Source of the DNA: an uncultured Eubacteriales bacterium
Lineage (GTDB): Bacteria; Bacillota; Clostridia; Oscillospirales; Acutalibacteraceae
Length of the DNA stretch: 23,068 nucleotides
Direction of reading: 5' to 3'
Assembly (NCBI GenBank): GCA_900316925.1
Contig: ONEU01000182.1
Coordinates: 1 to 23,068 of the forward strand
The position numbers were made by a program, and so were the translations under genes. This document shows, one piece after another, positions 8,401 through 14,826 of this stretch (its first letter is position 1; each line of letters begins with the position of its first letter). The notes beneath the pieces are model-generated. The model searched no databases. It saw only the letters and a program-made list of their open reading frames with translations, and was not told the origin of the DNA.

Positions 8401-9304
8401 GTATGATGAGATCCTGATCCAGACCAAGTCCTTCATTCTGGAATGGATGCCTCGCCTCGACCAGATCAAGCTGAGCGGCTCCTTCAAGGAAATGTACGGC
8501 TATATGCCGGAATGTGACGACTTCCTGAACAAGCTCAAGGAACAGCAGTTCATCCATGCGGATGATATCAGCAAGCTGCTGGAGAAGATGAACCACGCCC
8601 GTTCCGAGAGCAATGATACGGAAGCCTTTGTCCGTGTCTATCAGAGCAGCCATGACCGCTATATCTGGAACCGGGTGCATTTCGTCACGATGAAAAACGC
8701 TGCGAATGTTCCCGTGAAGATCATTGCCGTATTTACCGACATTTCGGATGAGAAAAACGGCCCCATGGATGAGAAGCGCAAGGACAGGACCGACTTCATC
8801 ACCAATCTGTATAACAAGCGTGCCACCGAAAACAAGATCAAGAATTATCTCTATGATGAAGGCTCGTCCGGCAACCATGCTTTTATCATTGCAGAGATTG
8901 CCGGCTTTGAGCTGATCGAGCATGGTCTTGGCACGGTCTTTGCCAATGCGGTGCTCAAGGAGGTTGCCGAGAATATCAGAGAACTGTTCCGTGATTCCGA
9001 CATCATCGGGCGCGGCAGCGGCAACCGTTTCATTGTCTTTGTCAAGGGCATGAATTCCCATGAGAAGATCAAGGAAAAAGCCGAACAGATCTGTAAGATC
9101 ATCAACAATAAGTACCAGTCCGAAACAGGGGATATCAATATCTTCGGTAAGGCCGGTATCAGCGTTTTCCCGCAGAACGGCAGCACCTATGATGAGCTGT
9201 ATGCGGCTGCGATCAAGGCATTGTATTACGCCAAACACAGCGTCAAGCGTTGCATTGCTTTTGCTTCCGACGCCGAAAGCACCTCGAGGCTGCTCCATGA
9301 TTAA
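5429..9304 (+). CDS. Multidomain HD-GYP signalling protein (REC-like, HD-GYP, PAS, GGDEF, EAL, PAS, GGDEF)
   Basis: A 1291-residue cytoplasmic protein, start chosen at the ATG behind AAGGGAGTG; upstream codons lack a site. Domains in order: receiver-like fold (1-120) without a phospho-acceptor Asp at the expected place (IILIHEQ, 49-55); coiled coil (about 125-165); HD-GYP phosphodiesterase (165-355) with H218-D219, HH at 277-278, the DGLGYP signature (282-287) and IADCYDAL (304-311) all present; PAS-like (415-535); GGDEF (545-705) with EDDNF in place of GGDEF (622-626); EAL-like (730-970) that has lost DDFG and AEGVE (FNVG and PGGVA instead); PAS (995-1110); second GGDEF (1120-1285) with SGNRF (1197-1201). 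HD-GYP enzymes hydrolyse cyclic di-GMP or related dinucleotides. The other domains look like ligand-sensing or dimerising relics. It stands alone between its own promoter and terminator. Confidence 0.9.
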   Translation: MRKMLVADQTEINNSILYSIFASQFELIRTESSEEAYRILLEQHDAISIILIHEQIAGRIPAESIKTLNSLKIFETIPIILILGSRNAQITRQNCLIPFSDVMPSPVNPYIAKKRVANLVELYTNKKELEKLVDDQTKKILEQNRFMKDQQRIINSINNDMLDTLSTVIEYRDVESGKHIHRIRKFTEVLLREVARRHPKYNLTEEKIELITSASSLHDIGKIAIPDSILLSPRRLTYDEFRIMKQHTTKGCEILELLDNVEHNEYYRYCYDICRYHHEKWDGLGYPDGLVGDQIPIWAQVVSIADCYDALTSERPYKAAFSHEQAVEMIRNGACGAFSDEMMECFSAVLRVFKALAAEYCDVSRSEKNVMEQPVRNYSGDVHEDHSRDIYLSMDRNDLIDTIEYQKKLMAENQKRDRDVLYKATDYVLEFDLHNELLHERKGSIKNICGYIPKNYEETIHILSDCCSEKYRNRFLREFRMKSVEEAVENERENIILECPMDLGSGEYFGVRCTMVPELADDKLVRIYFVMSELHDSVVNSAETDQDAVTGLWNYKGIRREVNDYIAHSGKNGYHALIVIDIDNFKMLNRKTEYRFGNDVLCDISELLKHQITYGNILGRIEDDNFVAFINDCPDENERMELVEDIFRCLHKTYEFDHETLPPITATMGIASYPADGTDFDELFRKASKAVDIAKLNGKNMYLFYHKSMGENWELKKYNTDFKVEGPNDIELYDKEEYFIPVVDAGTGRILSYDMIELDGDYFKDTARLFETFSDNENMTALSLSHFSRLISSIYELEQENASMPEIAVFTMFEGKDKDSVLDAFAEILEKYPIDCRNICIMLSHEMLEPLSINELTGFVSALRSAGFKVGLFNVGIGSININCFIEKLFDRVVFAHSFLQSVTDGIYNITVLSELIAYFNDLGARPILPGGVADELVMTLKARTAHSFGIHKHEFISLADFKLQMQASSIVMEYPALSHENTALVPNERMYDEILIQTKSFILEWMPRLDQIKLSGSFKEMYGYMPECDDFLNKLKEQQFIHADDISKLLEKMNHARSESNDTEAFVRVYQSSHDRYIWNRVHFVTMKNAANVPVKIIAVFTDISDEKNGPMDEKRKDRTDFITNLYNKRATENKIKNYLYDEGSSGNHAFIIAEIAGFELIEHGLGTVFANAVLKEVAENIRELFRDSDIIGRGSGNRFIVFVKGMNSHEKIKEKAEQICKIINNKYQSETGDINIFGKAGISVFPQNGSTYDELYAAAIKALYYAKHSVKRCIAFASDAESTSRLLHD

Positions 9305-9320
9305 AATTTGACCTTTCCCG

Positions 9321-9356
9321 ATCCGCATCTGACCTTCAGGTGCGGATTATTTTTTT
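9321..9356 (+). terminator. Rho-independent terminator after the HD-GYP gene
   Basis: A 12-bp stem (9321-9332 with 9336-9347, one G-U pair) with a 3-nt loop, followed by TATTTTTTT. It begins 17 bp after the stop codon and separates this gene from the ctsR operon. Confidence 0.92.
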
Positions 9357-9430
9357 GAAAAAGCTAAAAATGTGAGTAATCGCGAGAAAAACAAAGGAAT
9401 CGGGAGAACAGGAGGAAGAGCACGGCGATT

Positions 9431-9503
9431 TTTGACTTTTTCTGACTTTGACCTTTTCTGACCATCAATGTATAATAAAGCTACAAGGTCAGGAAAGGTC
9501 AAA
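9431..9503. promoter_or_regulatory. Three CtsR boxes over the ctsR promoter
   Basis: CtsR binds tandem heptads RGTCAAA-N3-RGTCAAA. Three 17-bp matches are present: 9431-9447 and 9447-9463 on the - strand (AGTCAGA/AGTCAAA and GGTCAGA/GGTCAAA, sharing one base) and 9487-9503 on the + strand (GGTCAGG/GGTCAAA). The first two cover the -35, and the third overlaps the expected transcript start. This is the classical autoregulation of the class III heat-shock operon, with three sites where one or two are usual. Confidence 0.92.
9448..9476 (+). promoter_or_regulatory. Sigma-A promoter of ctsR-mcsA-mcsB-clpC
   Basis: TTGACC (9448-9453), 17-bp spacer, perfect TATAAT (9471-9476). The -35 lies inside a CtsR box (9447-9463), so CtsR binding should occlude RNA polymerase directly. 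Confidence 0.9.
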
Positions 9504-9525
9504 GATAGAACAGGAAGTGATGACC

Positions 9526-9990
9526 ATGAAGATGAGTGATATTGTGGCGCAGTATATTCTGCGGATGCTTGATGAAGCCGACGGCAATGCCGAGATACAG
9601 CGCAACGAACTGGCAAGTACGCTTGGCTGTGTGCCCAGTCAGATCAACTACGTTATTACGTCACGTTTCACACCGGAACAGGGGTATATTGTAGAGAGCA
9701 GGCGGGGCGGCGGCGGGTATATCCGCATCACGCGGGTCACCACCGACAGGCGGGTAGCCATCATGCACATTGTCAACTCCATCGGTGACAGCGTATCGTC
9801 ATCAGCCGCCTACACCATCCTGAGCAATATGTCCGACCGGGGAATGATCTCGGAGTACGAGAGAGTCCTGATGCTCTCGGCGCTGTCGGACAAGGCTTAT
9901 GGGTGCATTCCGCAGGAGAACCGTGATACCCTGAGGGCATCCATTATGAAGAATCTGCTGATCACCCTTGTGGTACTGGAAAACCAATAA
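9526..9990 (+). CDS. ctsR: CtsR, transcriptional repressor of class III stress genes
   Basis: A 154-residue dimeric winged-helix repressor that senses heat intrinsically and is inactivated or degraded through McsA, McsB and ClpCP. Residues 4-68 (SDIVAQYILRML, CVPSQINYVITSRFTPEQGYIVE, RRGGGGYIRI) match the CtsR DNA-binding domain including the tetraglycine wing loop that serves as thermosensor; the Arg pair before it (59-60) is the region phosphorylated by McsB in Bacillus. The C-terminal helical domain (75-154) follows. An ATG at 9520 is also possible (adding Met-Thr), but AGGAAG is only about 2 nt from it and 8 nt from the ATG at 9526. First gene of the operon; three CtsR boxes lie upstream. 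mcsA starts 26 bp downstream. Confidence 0.97.
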   Translation: MKMSDIVAQYILRMLDEADGNAEIQRNELASTLGCVPSQINYVITSRFTPEQGYIVESRRGGGGYIRITRVTTDRRVAIMHIVNSIGDSVSSSAAYTILSNMSDRGMISEYERVLMLSALSDKAYGCIPQENRDTLRASIMKNLLITLVVLENQ

Positions 9991-10016
9991 ACGATCAACC
10001 AAAGGAGGTCATAGTG

Positions 10017-10535
10017 ATGTTGTGTCAGTTATGCGAGAAGAAACAGGCAACCACCCATATCAAAACCATTCTGAATGGTGAATTGAAGGAATATAATCTT
10101 TGCAGCGAATGTGCCCAGAAAAACGGATACGGTTCGTTCTTCGGCGGTATCGGGTTCGATCTTGATAAGCTGTTCGGCAGCTTTATGGACAGTATCGGCC
10201 CCTCCAAGACAAAGAAACGCTGCCAGTGCTGCGGCAGCAGCTTTGAGGATATTGCCAAATCCGGCAAGGTGGGCTGCGCGGAGTGTTATGATGTATTCTA
10301 CGAGGAACTGCTTCCCTCGGTACAGCGGATCCACGGCCGGACCTCCCATACCGGTAAGCTGGCTCATTCCGCCGGTACAGAGGTCAAGGTTCGTAACGAG
10401 ATTGCCAAGCTTCGCACGGAACTGGAAAAGGCGATCAAGGAACAGGAATTTGAAAAGGCTGCCGAGCTGCGTGACCGGATCCGGGAGCTGGAAAAATTTG
10501 AAGGCACCAATGCCGGTGCGCAGGGAAAGGAGTGA
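10017..10535 (+). CDS. mcsA: McsA, zinc-finger activator of the McsB arginine kinase
   Basis: A 172-residue protein with the McsA layout: two zinc-binding cysteine sets (C3xxC6 with C29xxC32, and C69xC71C72 with C87xxC90) followed by a UVR motif helix pair (about 123-161: EVRNEIAKLRTELEKAIKEQ, then FEKAAELRDRIREL). McsA activates the arginine kinase McsB and links it to CtsR and ClpC; its zinc thiols are proposed to sense oxidative or metal stress in Bacillus. AAAGGAGG lies 8 nt before the ATG at 10017; the GTG three bases earlier is less well placed. Its stop at 10533-10535 precedes the mcsB start by 5 bp, indicating tight co-translation. Confidence 0.95.
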   Translation: MLCQLCEKKQATTHIKTILNGELKEYNLCSECAQKNGYGSFFGGIGFDLDKLFGSFMDSIGPSKTKKRCQCCGSSFEDIAKSGKVGCAECYDVFYEELLPSVQRIHGRTSHTGKLAHSAGTEVKVRNEIAKLRTELEKAIKEQEFEKAAELRDRIRELEKFEGTNAGAQGKE

Positions 10536-10540
10536 GCAGC

Positions 10541-11599
10541 ATGATGAAGAAAAAATACACCGATCTGAAAAATGTCAGTGACGTTGTGATCAGCACGAGG
10601 ATCCGGTTTGCCCGGAACCTGCGGGAATATCCCTTCCCGTGCCGCCTGAGTGACGAGAATAAGCGCAAGGTTGCCAATATCGTCAAGGGTGCCGTCCTGG
10701 ACGGTCATTCCGCCATCTCCAACCGCTTTGACTACATTCAGATGTCAGAGCTGACGCAGGAGGAAGCGGTATCCTTGGTGGAAAGGCACCTGGTCAGTCC
10801 GGAATTTATCTCGGAGAGACAGGGCAGGGGCCTGCTGCTGCTGGATGACGAATCCGTCAGTATAATGATCAACGAAGAGGATCATGTGAGGATTCAGGTC
10901 ATCAGTCAGGGCATGAAGCTGGAGGAGACCTTTGATCTCGCCGATAAGATTGACACCCTGCTGGATGAACAGCTCAACTTTGCATTCAATGACAAGCTCG
11001 GCTATCTGACGCAGTGTCCGACGAATATCGGCACGGGCATGAGAGCTTCCCTGATGCTGCATTTACCGGCGCTGAAGGAAAGCGGCGCCATGAGCAAGAT
11101 TGCCGCATCACTCTCAAAGCTCGGACTGGTCATCCGCGGCACCTACGGAGAGGGCAGCGAACCCAGCGGCGCCATTTATCAGCTGTCCAATCAGGTCACC
11201 CTGGGCATCTCTGAGAGGGAGGCCATCAATAATCTCCGTGACATTGCCTTCCAGCTTGTCACCCAGGAGAGAAACGCCAGGGAAGCCCTTTCCCAGAATA
11301 TTCATGTACTGGATATGATCTATCGTTCCTACGGTCTGCTGCTGTACGCAAGACTGATGAGCAACGATGAAGCCATGAAGCTGATTTCACACCTACGGTT
11401 CGGCGTGGAGATGGGATTGTTCGAGAACATTGATTTCGACACCCTCAACCGCCTGGTCATTGAGATACAGCCGGCAACATTGATGAAGAATATCGGCAAG
11501 AAGCTGTCACCGAATGAGCGGGATCACATCCGTGCCGAGCTCATCCGGACGGCAATCACACAGCAAAAGATTCCCGCAAGCCATCGGCTTGAGAAATAA
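10541..11599 (+). CDS. mcsB: McsB, protein arginine kinase
   Basis: A 352-residue phosphagen-kinase-fold enzyme that phosphorylates arginines of client proteins, marking them for ClpCP and releasing CtsR from DNA. Visible signatures: STRIRFARNL (18-27) for nucleotide binding, NEEDHVRIQ (111-119), and CPTNIGTGMRAS (159-170), which holds the family's active-site Cys (C159) and the flexible loop; RGTYGEGS (199-206) completes the ATP site. The ribosome binding site AAGGAG sits inside the end of mcsA, 8 nt before the ATG; a GTG three codons upstream would place the start within mcsA and is unlikely. Length and all key residues agree with an active enzyme. Confidence 0.96.
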   Translation: MMKKKYTDLKNVSDVVISTRIRFARNLREYPFPCRLSDENKRKVANIVKGAVLDGHSAISNRFDYIQMSELTQEEAVSLVERHLVSPEFISERQGRGLLLLDDESVSIMINEEDHVRIQVISQGMKLEETFDLADKIDTLLDEQLNFAFNDKLGYLTQCPTNIGTGMRASLMLHLPALKESGAMSKIAASLSKLGLVIRGTYGEGSEPSGAIYQLSNQVTLGISEREAINNLRDIAFQLVTQERNAREALSQNIHVLDMIYRSYGLLLYARLMSNDEAMKLISHLRFGVEMGLFENIDFDTLNRLVIEIQPATLMKNIGKKLSPNERDHIRAELIRTAITQQKIPASHRLEK

Positions 11600-11642
11600 A
11601 GGGTACAAAGGAATAACAGAAAAGAAATAGGGGGTAGGATTT

Positions 11643-14108
11643 ATGTTTGAGTTCAAGGGATTTACAGAAAAGGCAAATCATGCGATCAATCTCGCCGTTG
11701 AAGGTGCGGAACAGCTTGGCCACACTTATGTGGGCACGGAGCACATACTGCTGGGGCTGCTGAAAAGCGGGGACGGAGCGGCATTCATGGTACTGTCCCA
11801 GTGCGGCGCAGATGAGGACACGCTGGAACAGCTCATCCGGCAGGAAATCGGCACGGGCAGTCTCACCAGACTCACGCCGGAGGATTTCACACCCCGCACC
11901 AAGCGTGTCCTGCAGACCGCGGTGATGCAGGCAGCAAAGCTGAGACATAACTACGTCGGCACGGAGCACATCCTGGTCGCCCTTATATCCGATCAGGAGA
12001 GCTACGCCATCCGGTTCCTGAGCAAAATGAACGTCAGGGTATCCGATGTCATCCAGTTGCTGAACGAATCCTTCGGCGGCAGCGAAGCAGAGGGCAGCTT
12101 TGATGAGGGTTCTGCCGGAAGTGAAAAGAAACCCGGCTCCGGCAATACCAAGATGCTGGATAAATTCGGCAGGGATCTGACGGAGGTGGCTGCCAAGGGC
12201 GGTATCGACCCCGTGATCGGCAGACAGAACGAGATCGAGAGGGTCATCCAGATCCTGTCGAGGAGGACCAAGAACAATCCCTGTCTGATCGGTGAACCGG
12301 GTGTCGGCAAAACTGCCGTGGCGGAGGGACTGGCCCTGAAGATCGTTTCCGGAGACGTGCCGGAGCCGCTGAAAAACAAGCGGATCGTGGCACTTGACCT
12401 GACCGGTATGATCGCCGGCACAAAGTACCGGGGTGATTTTGAGGACAGGATCAGCAACGCCATTGCTGAGGTCAAGAAGGACGGCAATATCATTCTGTTT
12501 ATTGACGAGCTGCACACCATCATCGGGGCAGGCTCCGCAGAAGGCTCTGCCGATACTGCCAATATCCTGAAGCCCTCTCTTGCCAGAGGCGACTTCCAGG
12601 TGATCGGTGCTACCACGATCAATGAATACCGCAAGCATATCGAAAAGGACGCAGCACTTGAAAGACGGTTCCAGCCCGTCATGGTGGGAGAGCCTACCGA
12701 AGAGGAGGCTGTTCTCATCCTCAAGGGACTGCGTGACAGATACGAAGCTCACCATAAGGTCAAGATCACCGATGAAGCGATCAATGAAGCTGTCAAGCTG
12801 TCGTCCCGGTACATTGCCGATCGGTTCCTCCCTGACAAGGCAATCGACCTGGTGGACGAGGCTGCCTCCAGAGTTCGTCTGAGAGCCTATACCGCTCCTG
12901 ATGAGCTGCAGCAGACCGAAAACACCCTGAAATCTCTGGAAAAGGAGAAGGCAGAGGCTGTCAACACCCAGGATTTTGAGAGAGCTGCCAAGATCAGGGA
13001 CGAAGAAAAGAAGCTGAGGGAAGAACTGGAAAACAAGAAAAAGGAGTGGCAGGAGCGCAGCGGGCATAAAAACGGTGAGGTCACCGCTGAGGACATTGCC
13101 GGTATCGTATCGAGCTGGACAGGCGTTCCGGTCTCCCAGCTCACGGAGGAAGAGAGCGCACGTCTCCTGAAACTGGAGGATATCCTCCACGAGAGGATCA
13201 TCGGACAGGATGAAGCCGTCAGCGCGGTTGCGAAAGCAATCAGAAGGGGCAGGGTCGGTCTGAAGGACCCGAATCGTCCCGTGGGTTCATTCATTTTCCT
13301 CGGACCTACCGGCGTGGGCAAAACCGAGCTGTGCAAGGCTCTGGCGCAGGCCATGTTCGGTGATGAGAACGCTATGATCCGGTTCGATATGTCCGAATAC
13401 ATGGAGAAACACACCGTTTCCAAGCTCATCGGTTCGCCTCCGGGTTACGTCGGATATGACGAGGGCGGTCAGCTCACGGAACGGGTCCGCCGCCGTCCCT
13501 ATTCCGTCCTGCTCTTCGACGAGATCGAGAAAGCACATCCCGATGTATTCAATATGCTGCTCCAGATCCTTGATGACGGCCGTCTGACGGATTCCCAGGG
13601 CAGACACGTTAATTTCCGCAACACGGTCATTATTATGACCTCCAACGTGGGGGCAAGACTCATCACCGAAAAGCAGAGCAGTCTCGGCTTCTTCGGCGGT
13701 GAGGAAACCGCGGAAAATGACGATCAGAAGATCCGTGAGGAAGTGCTTGGTGAGCTGAAAAAGGTCTTCAAGCCGGAGTTCCTCAACCGTGTGGATGACA
13801 CCATCGTATTCAACAAGCTCACCGAACAGGATATCCGCCGCATTGCCGGCAATCTCCTGAATCTGCTGAAAAAGCGCCTGGAGGATCTGGATATCGAAGC
13901 CACGTTCACGGATGAAGCCGTCAAGGCGGTTGCGGAAGCCGGTTTTGACGAGCTCTACGGCGCTAGGCCGCTGAAACGTGCCATCCAGTCCAGAATCGAG
14001 GATGCCATTTCCGAGAAGATGCTCGACGGTACGATCAGAGCCGGCAGCAAGCTGACCTGTGATTATCGTGACGGCGCCTATGTCTTTGACAACACCGAAA
14101 ACACATAA
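11643..14108 (+). CDS. clpC: ClpC, AAA+ unfoldase of the ClpCP protease
   Basis: An 821-residue Hsp100 protein. The N-terminal double Clp-N repeat (about 1-145) receives adaptors such as MecA and phospho-arginine; AAA-1 has Walker A GEPGVGKT (217-224) and Walker B ILFIDE (284-289); the coiled-coil middle domain (415-475) contains the UVR motif (FERAAKIRDEEKKLREE) that distinguishes ClpC from ClpA; AAA-2 has Walker A GPTGVGKT (554-561) and Walker B VLLFDE (622-627). The tripeptide LGF (681-683) occupies the ClpP-docking loop, so it should partner ClpP. It is the last gene of the ctsR operon, 43 bp after mcsB, with GGGGGTAGG before its ATG and a strong terminator behind it. Confidence 0.97.
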   Translation: MFEFKGFTEKANHAINLAVEGAEQLGHTYVGTEHILLGLLKSGDGAAFMVLSQCGADEDTLEQLIRQEIGTGSLTRLTPEDFTPRTKRVLQTAVMQAAKLRHNYVGTEHILVALISDQESYAIRFLSKMNVRVSDVIQLLNESFGGSEAEGSFDEGSAGSEKKPGSGNTKMLDKFGRDLTEVAAKGGIDPVIGRQNEIERVIQILSRRTKNNPCLIGEPGVGKTAVAEGLALKIVSGDVPEPLKNKRIVALDLTGMIAGTKYRGDFEDRISNAIAEVKKDGNIILFIDELHTIIGAGSAEGSADTANILKPSLARGDFQVIGATTINEYRKHIEKDAALERRFQPVMVGEPTEEEAVLILKGLRDRYEAHHKVKITDEAINEAVKLSSRYIADRFLPDKAIDLVDEAASRVRLRAYTAPDELQQTENTLKSLEKEKAEAVNTQDFERAAKIRDEEKKLREELENKKKEWQERSGHKNGEVTAEDIAGIVSSWTGVPVSQLTEEESARLLKLEDILHERIIGQDEAVSAVAKAIRRGRVGLKDPNRPVGSFIFLGPTGVGKTELCKALAQAMFGDENAMIRFDMSEYMEKHTVSKLIGSPPGYVGYDEGGQLTERVRRRPYSVLLFDEIEKAHPDVFNMLLQILDDGRLTDSQGRHVNFRNTVIIMTSNVGARLITEKQSSLGFFGGEETAENDDQKIREEVLGELKKVFKPEFLNRVDDTIVFNKLTEQDIRRIAGNLLNLLKKRLEDLDIEATFTDEAVKAVAEAGFDELYGARPLKRAIQSRIEDAISEKMLDGTIRAGSKLTCDYRDGAYVFDNTENT

Positions 14109-14118
14109 TAGTACCTCT

Positions 14119-14164
14119 GAGATCCGCCTGCCGCGCAGTTCACCGGCAGGCGGATCTCGTTTTT
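14119..14164 (+). terminator. Rho-independent terminator after clpC
   Basis: A perfect 15-bp GC-rich stem (14119-14133 with 14144-14158), 10-nt loop, then GTTTTT. It begins 10 bp after the clpC stop and separates the stress operon from the purine operon. Confidence 0.92.
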
Positions 14165-14207
14165 GAACAAAAGCGCCCTGAAACTTTGTTTTTTGTCCTG
14201 TTCGGAC

Positions 14208-14236
14208 TTGCTTTTTTCATCAATATCATATAAAAT
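14208..14236 (+). promoter_or_regulatory. Candidate promoter of the purine operon
   Basis: TTGCTT (14208-14213), 17-bp spacer, TAAAAT (14231-14236). The leader to purE would be about 55 nt, too short for a purine or other large riboswitch. The -35 is imperfect, so confidence is moderate. Control by a repressor is possible, but no convincing operator was found. Confidence 0.5.
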
Positions 14237-14299
14237 AATAATCGGAATATTTTGTATTCTGATAGATCAGGAATAAAAAATAAAGGGGAGTATGTAATT

Positions 14300-14812
14300 A
14301 TGTCCGAACAGAAGAAGGTTGCCGTCATCATGGGCAGCGACAGTGATTTTCCCACCGTAGCAGGCGCTGTCAAAACGCTGAACAGCTACGGCGTACCCTT
14401 TGAGGTGCACGTTATGTCCGCTCACAGAACACCGGAGGCTGCCGCCGAATTTTCCGCCAATGCCCGTCAGAACGGCTTCGGTGTGATCATTGCCGCAGCA
14501 GGAAAGGCTGCCCATCTGGCAGGAGTCCTGGCAGCCCACACCACGCTGCCGGTAATCGGTATCCCGATCAAGTCCTCCACCCTTGACGGACTGGATGCAC
14601 TTCTTGCTACCGTTCAGATGCCCAAAGGAATCCCGGTAGCCACGGTTGCCATTGACGGCGCCGATAACGCTGCGATCCTTGCGGTTCAGATGCTGGCGCT
14701 GTCTGACGAAGCCCTGGCAGAAAAACTGGCAGCCGATAAGGTAAGCATGAAAAACGGCGTAGCCGGCAAGGATGCCGCCATTCAGGAGAAGGTTGCAGAG
14801 CTTCTCAAATAA
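14300..14812 (+). CDS. purE: PurE, 5-(carboxyamino)imidazole ribonucleotide mutase / AIR carboxylase
   Basis: A 170-residue PurE producing CAIR (4-carboxy-AIR) in purine synthesis. It shows the phosphate and carboxylate loops MGSDSDFPT (9-17) and SAHRTPE, with the conserved His, and AAAGKAAHLAG where class I enzymes usually have AGGAAHLPG. Class I enzymes isomerise N5-CAIR made by PurK; class II enzymes carboxylate AIR directly. No purK is seen here, so which reaction it performs cannot be decided. The ATG at 14300 has AAAGGGGAG upstream; a TTG-initiated extension of 16 codons lacks such a site. First gene of the purine operon; purF begins 14 bp after its stop. Confidence 0.95.
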   Translation: MSEQKKVAVIMGSDSDFPTVAGAVKTLNSYGVPFEVHVMSAHRTPEAAAEFSANARQNGFGVIIAAAGKAAHLAGVLAAHTTLPVIGIPIKSSTLDGLDALLATVQMPKGIPVATVAIDGADNAAILAVQMLALSDEALAEKLAADKVSMKNGVAGKDAAIQEKVAELLK

Positions 14813-14826
14813 TAAGGAGTGGTCTT

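Noticed and set aside
7955..9328. - strand open frame of 457 codons opposite the HD-GYP gene
   Set aside because: Antisense shadow of a well-supported domain-rich protein; its translation shows no family pattern.
11556..13190. Long - strand open frame (544 codons) opposite mcsB and clpC
   Set aside because: It is a shadow of clpC's codon bias: the + strand protein has every ClpC motif, and the antisense product has no recognisable domain or good ribosome binding site.
14200..14252. Possible PurR boxes (CCGAAC-like words on the - strand) near the purE promoter
   Set aside because: One core match (GTTCGG at 14200-14205) has poor flanks, and the second, downstream of the -10, matches only CCGA. 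That is too weak to call an operator.
14237..14299. Purine riboswitch before purE
   Set aside because: The leader is about 60 nt, and I see neither the three-way junction nor an internal terminator.
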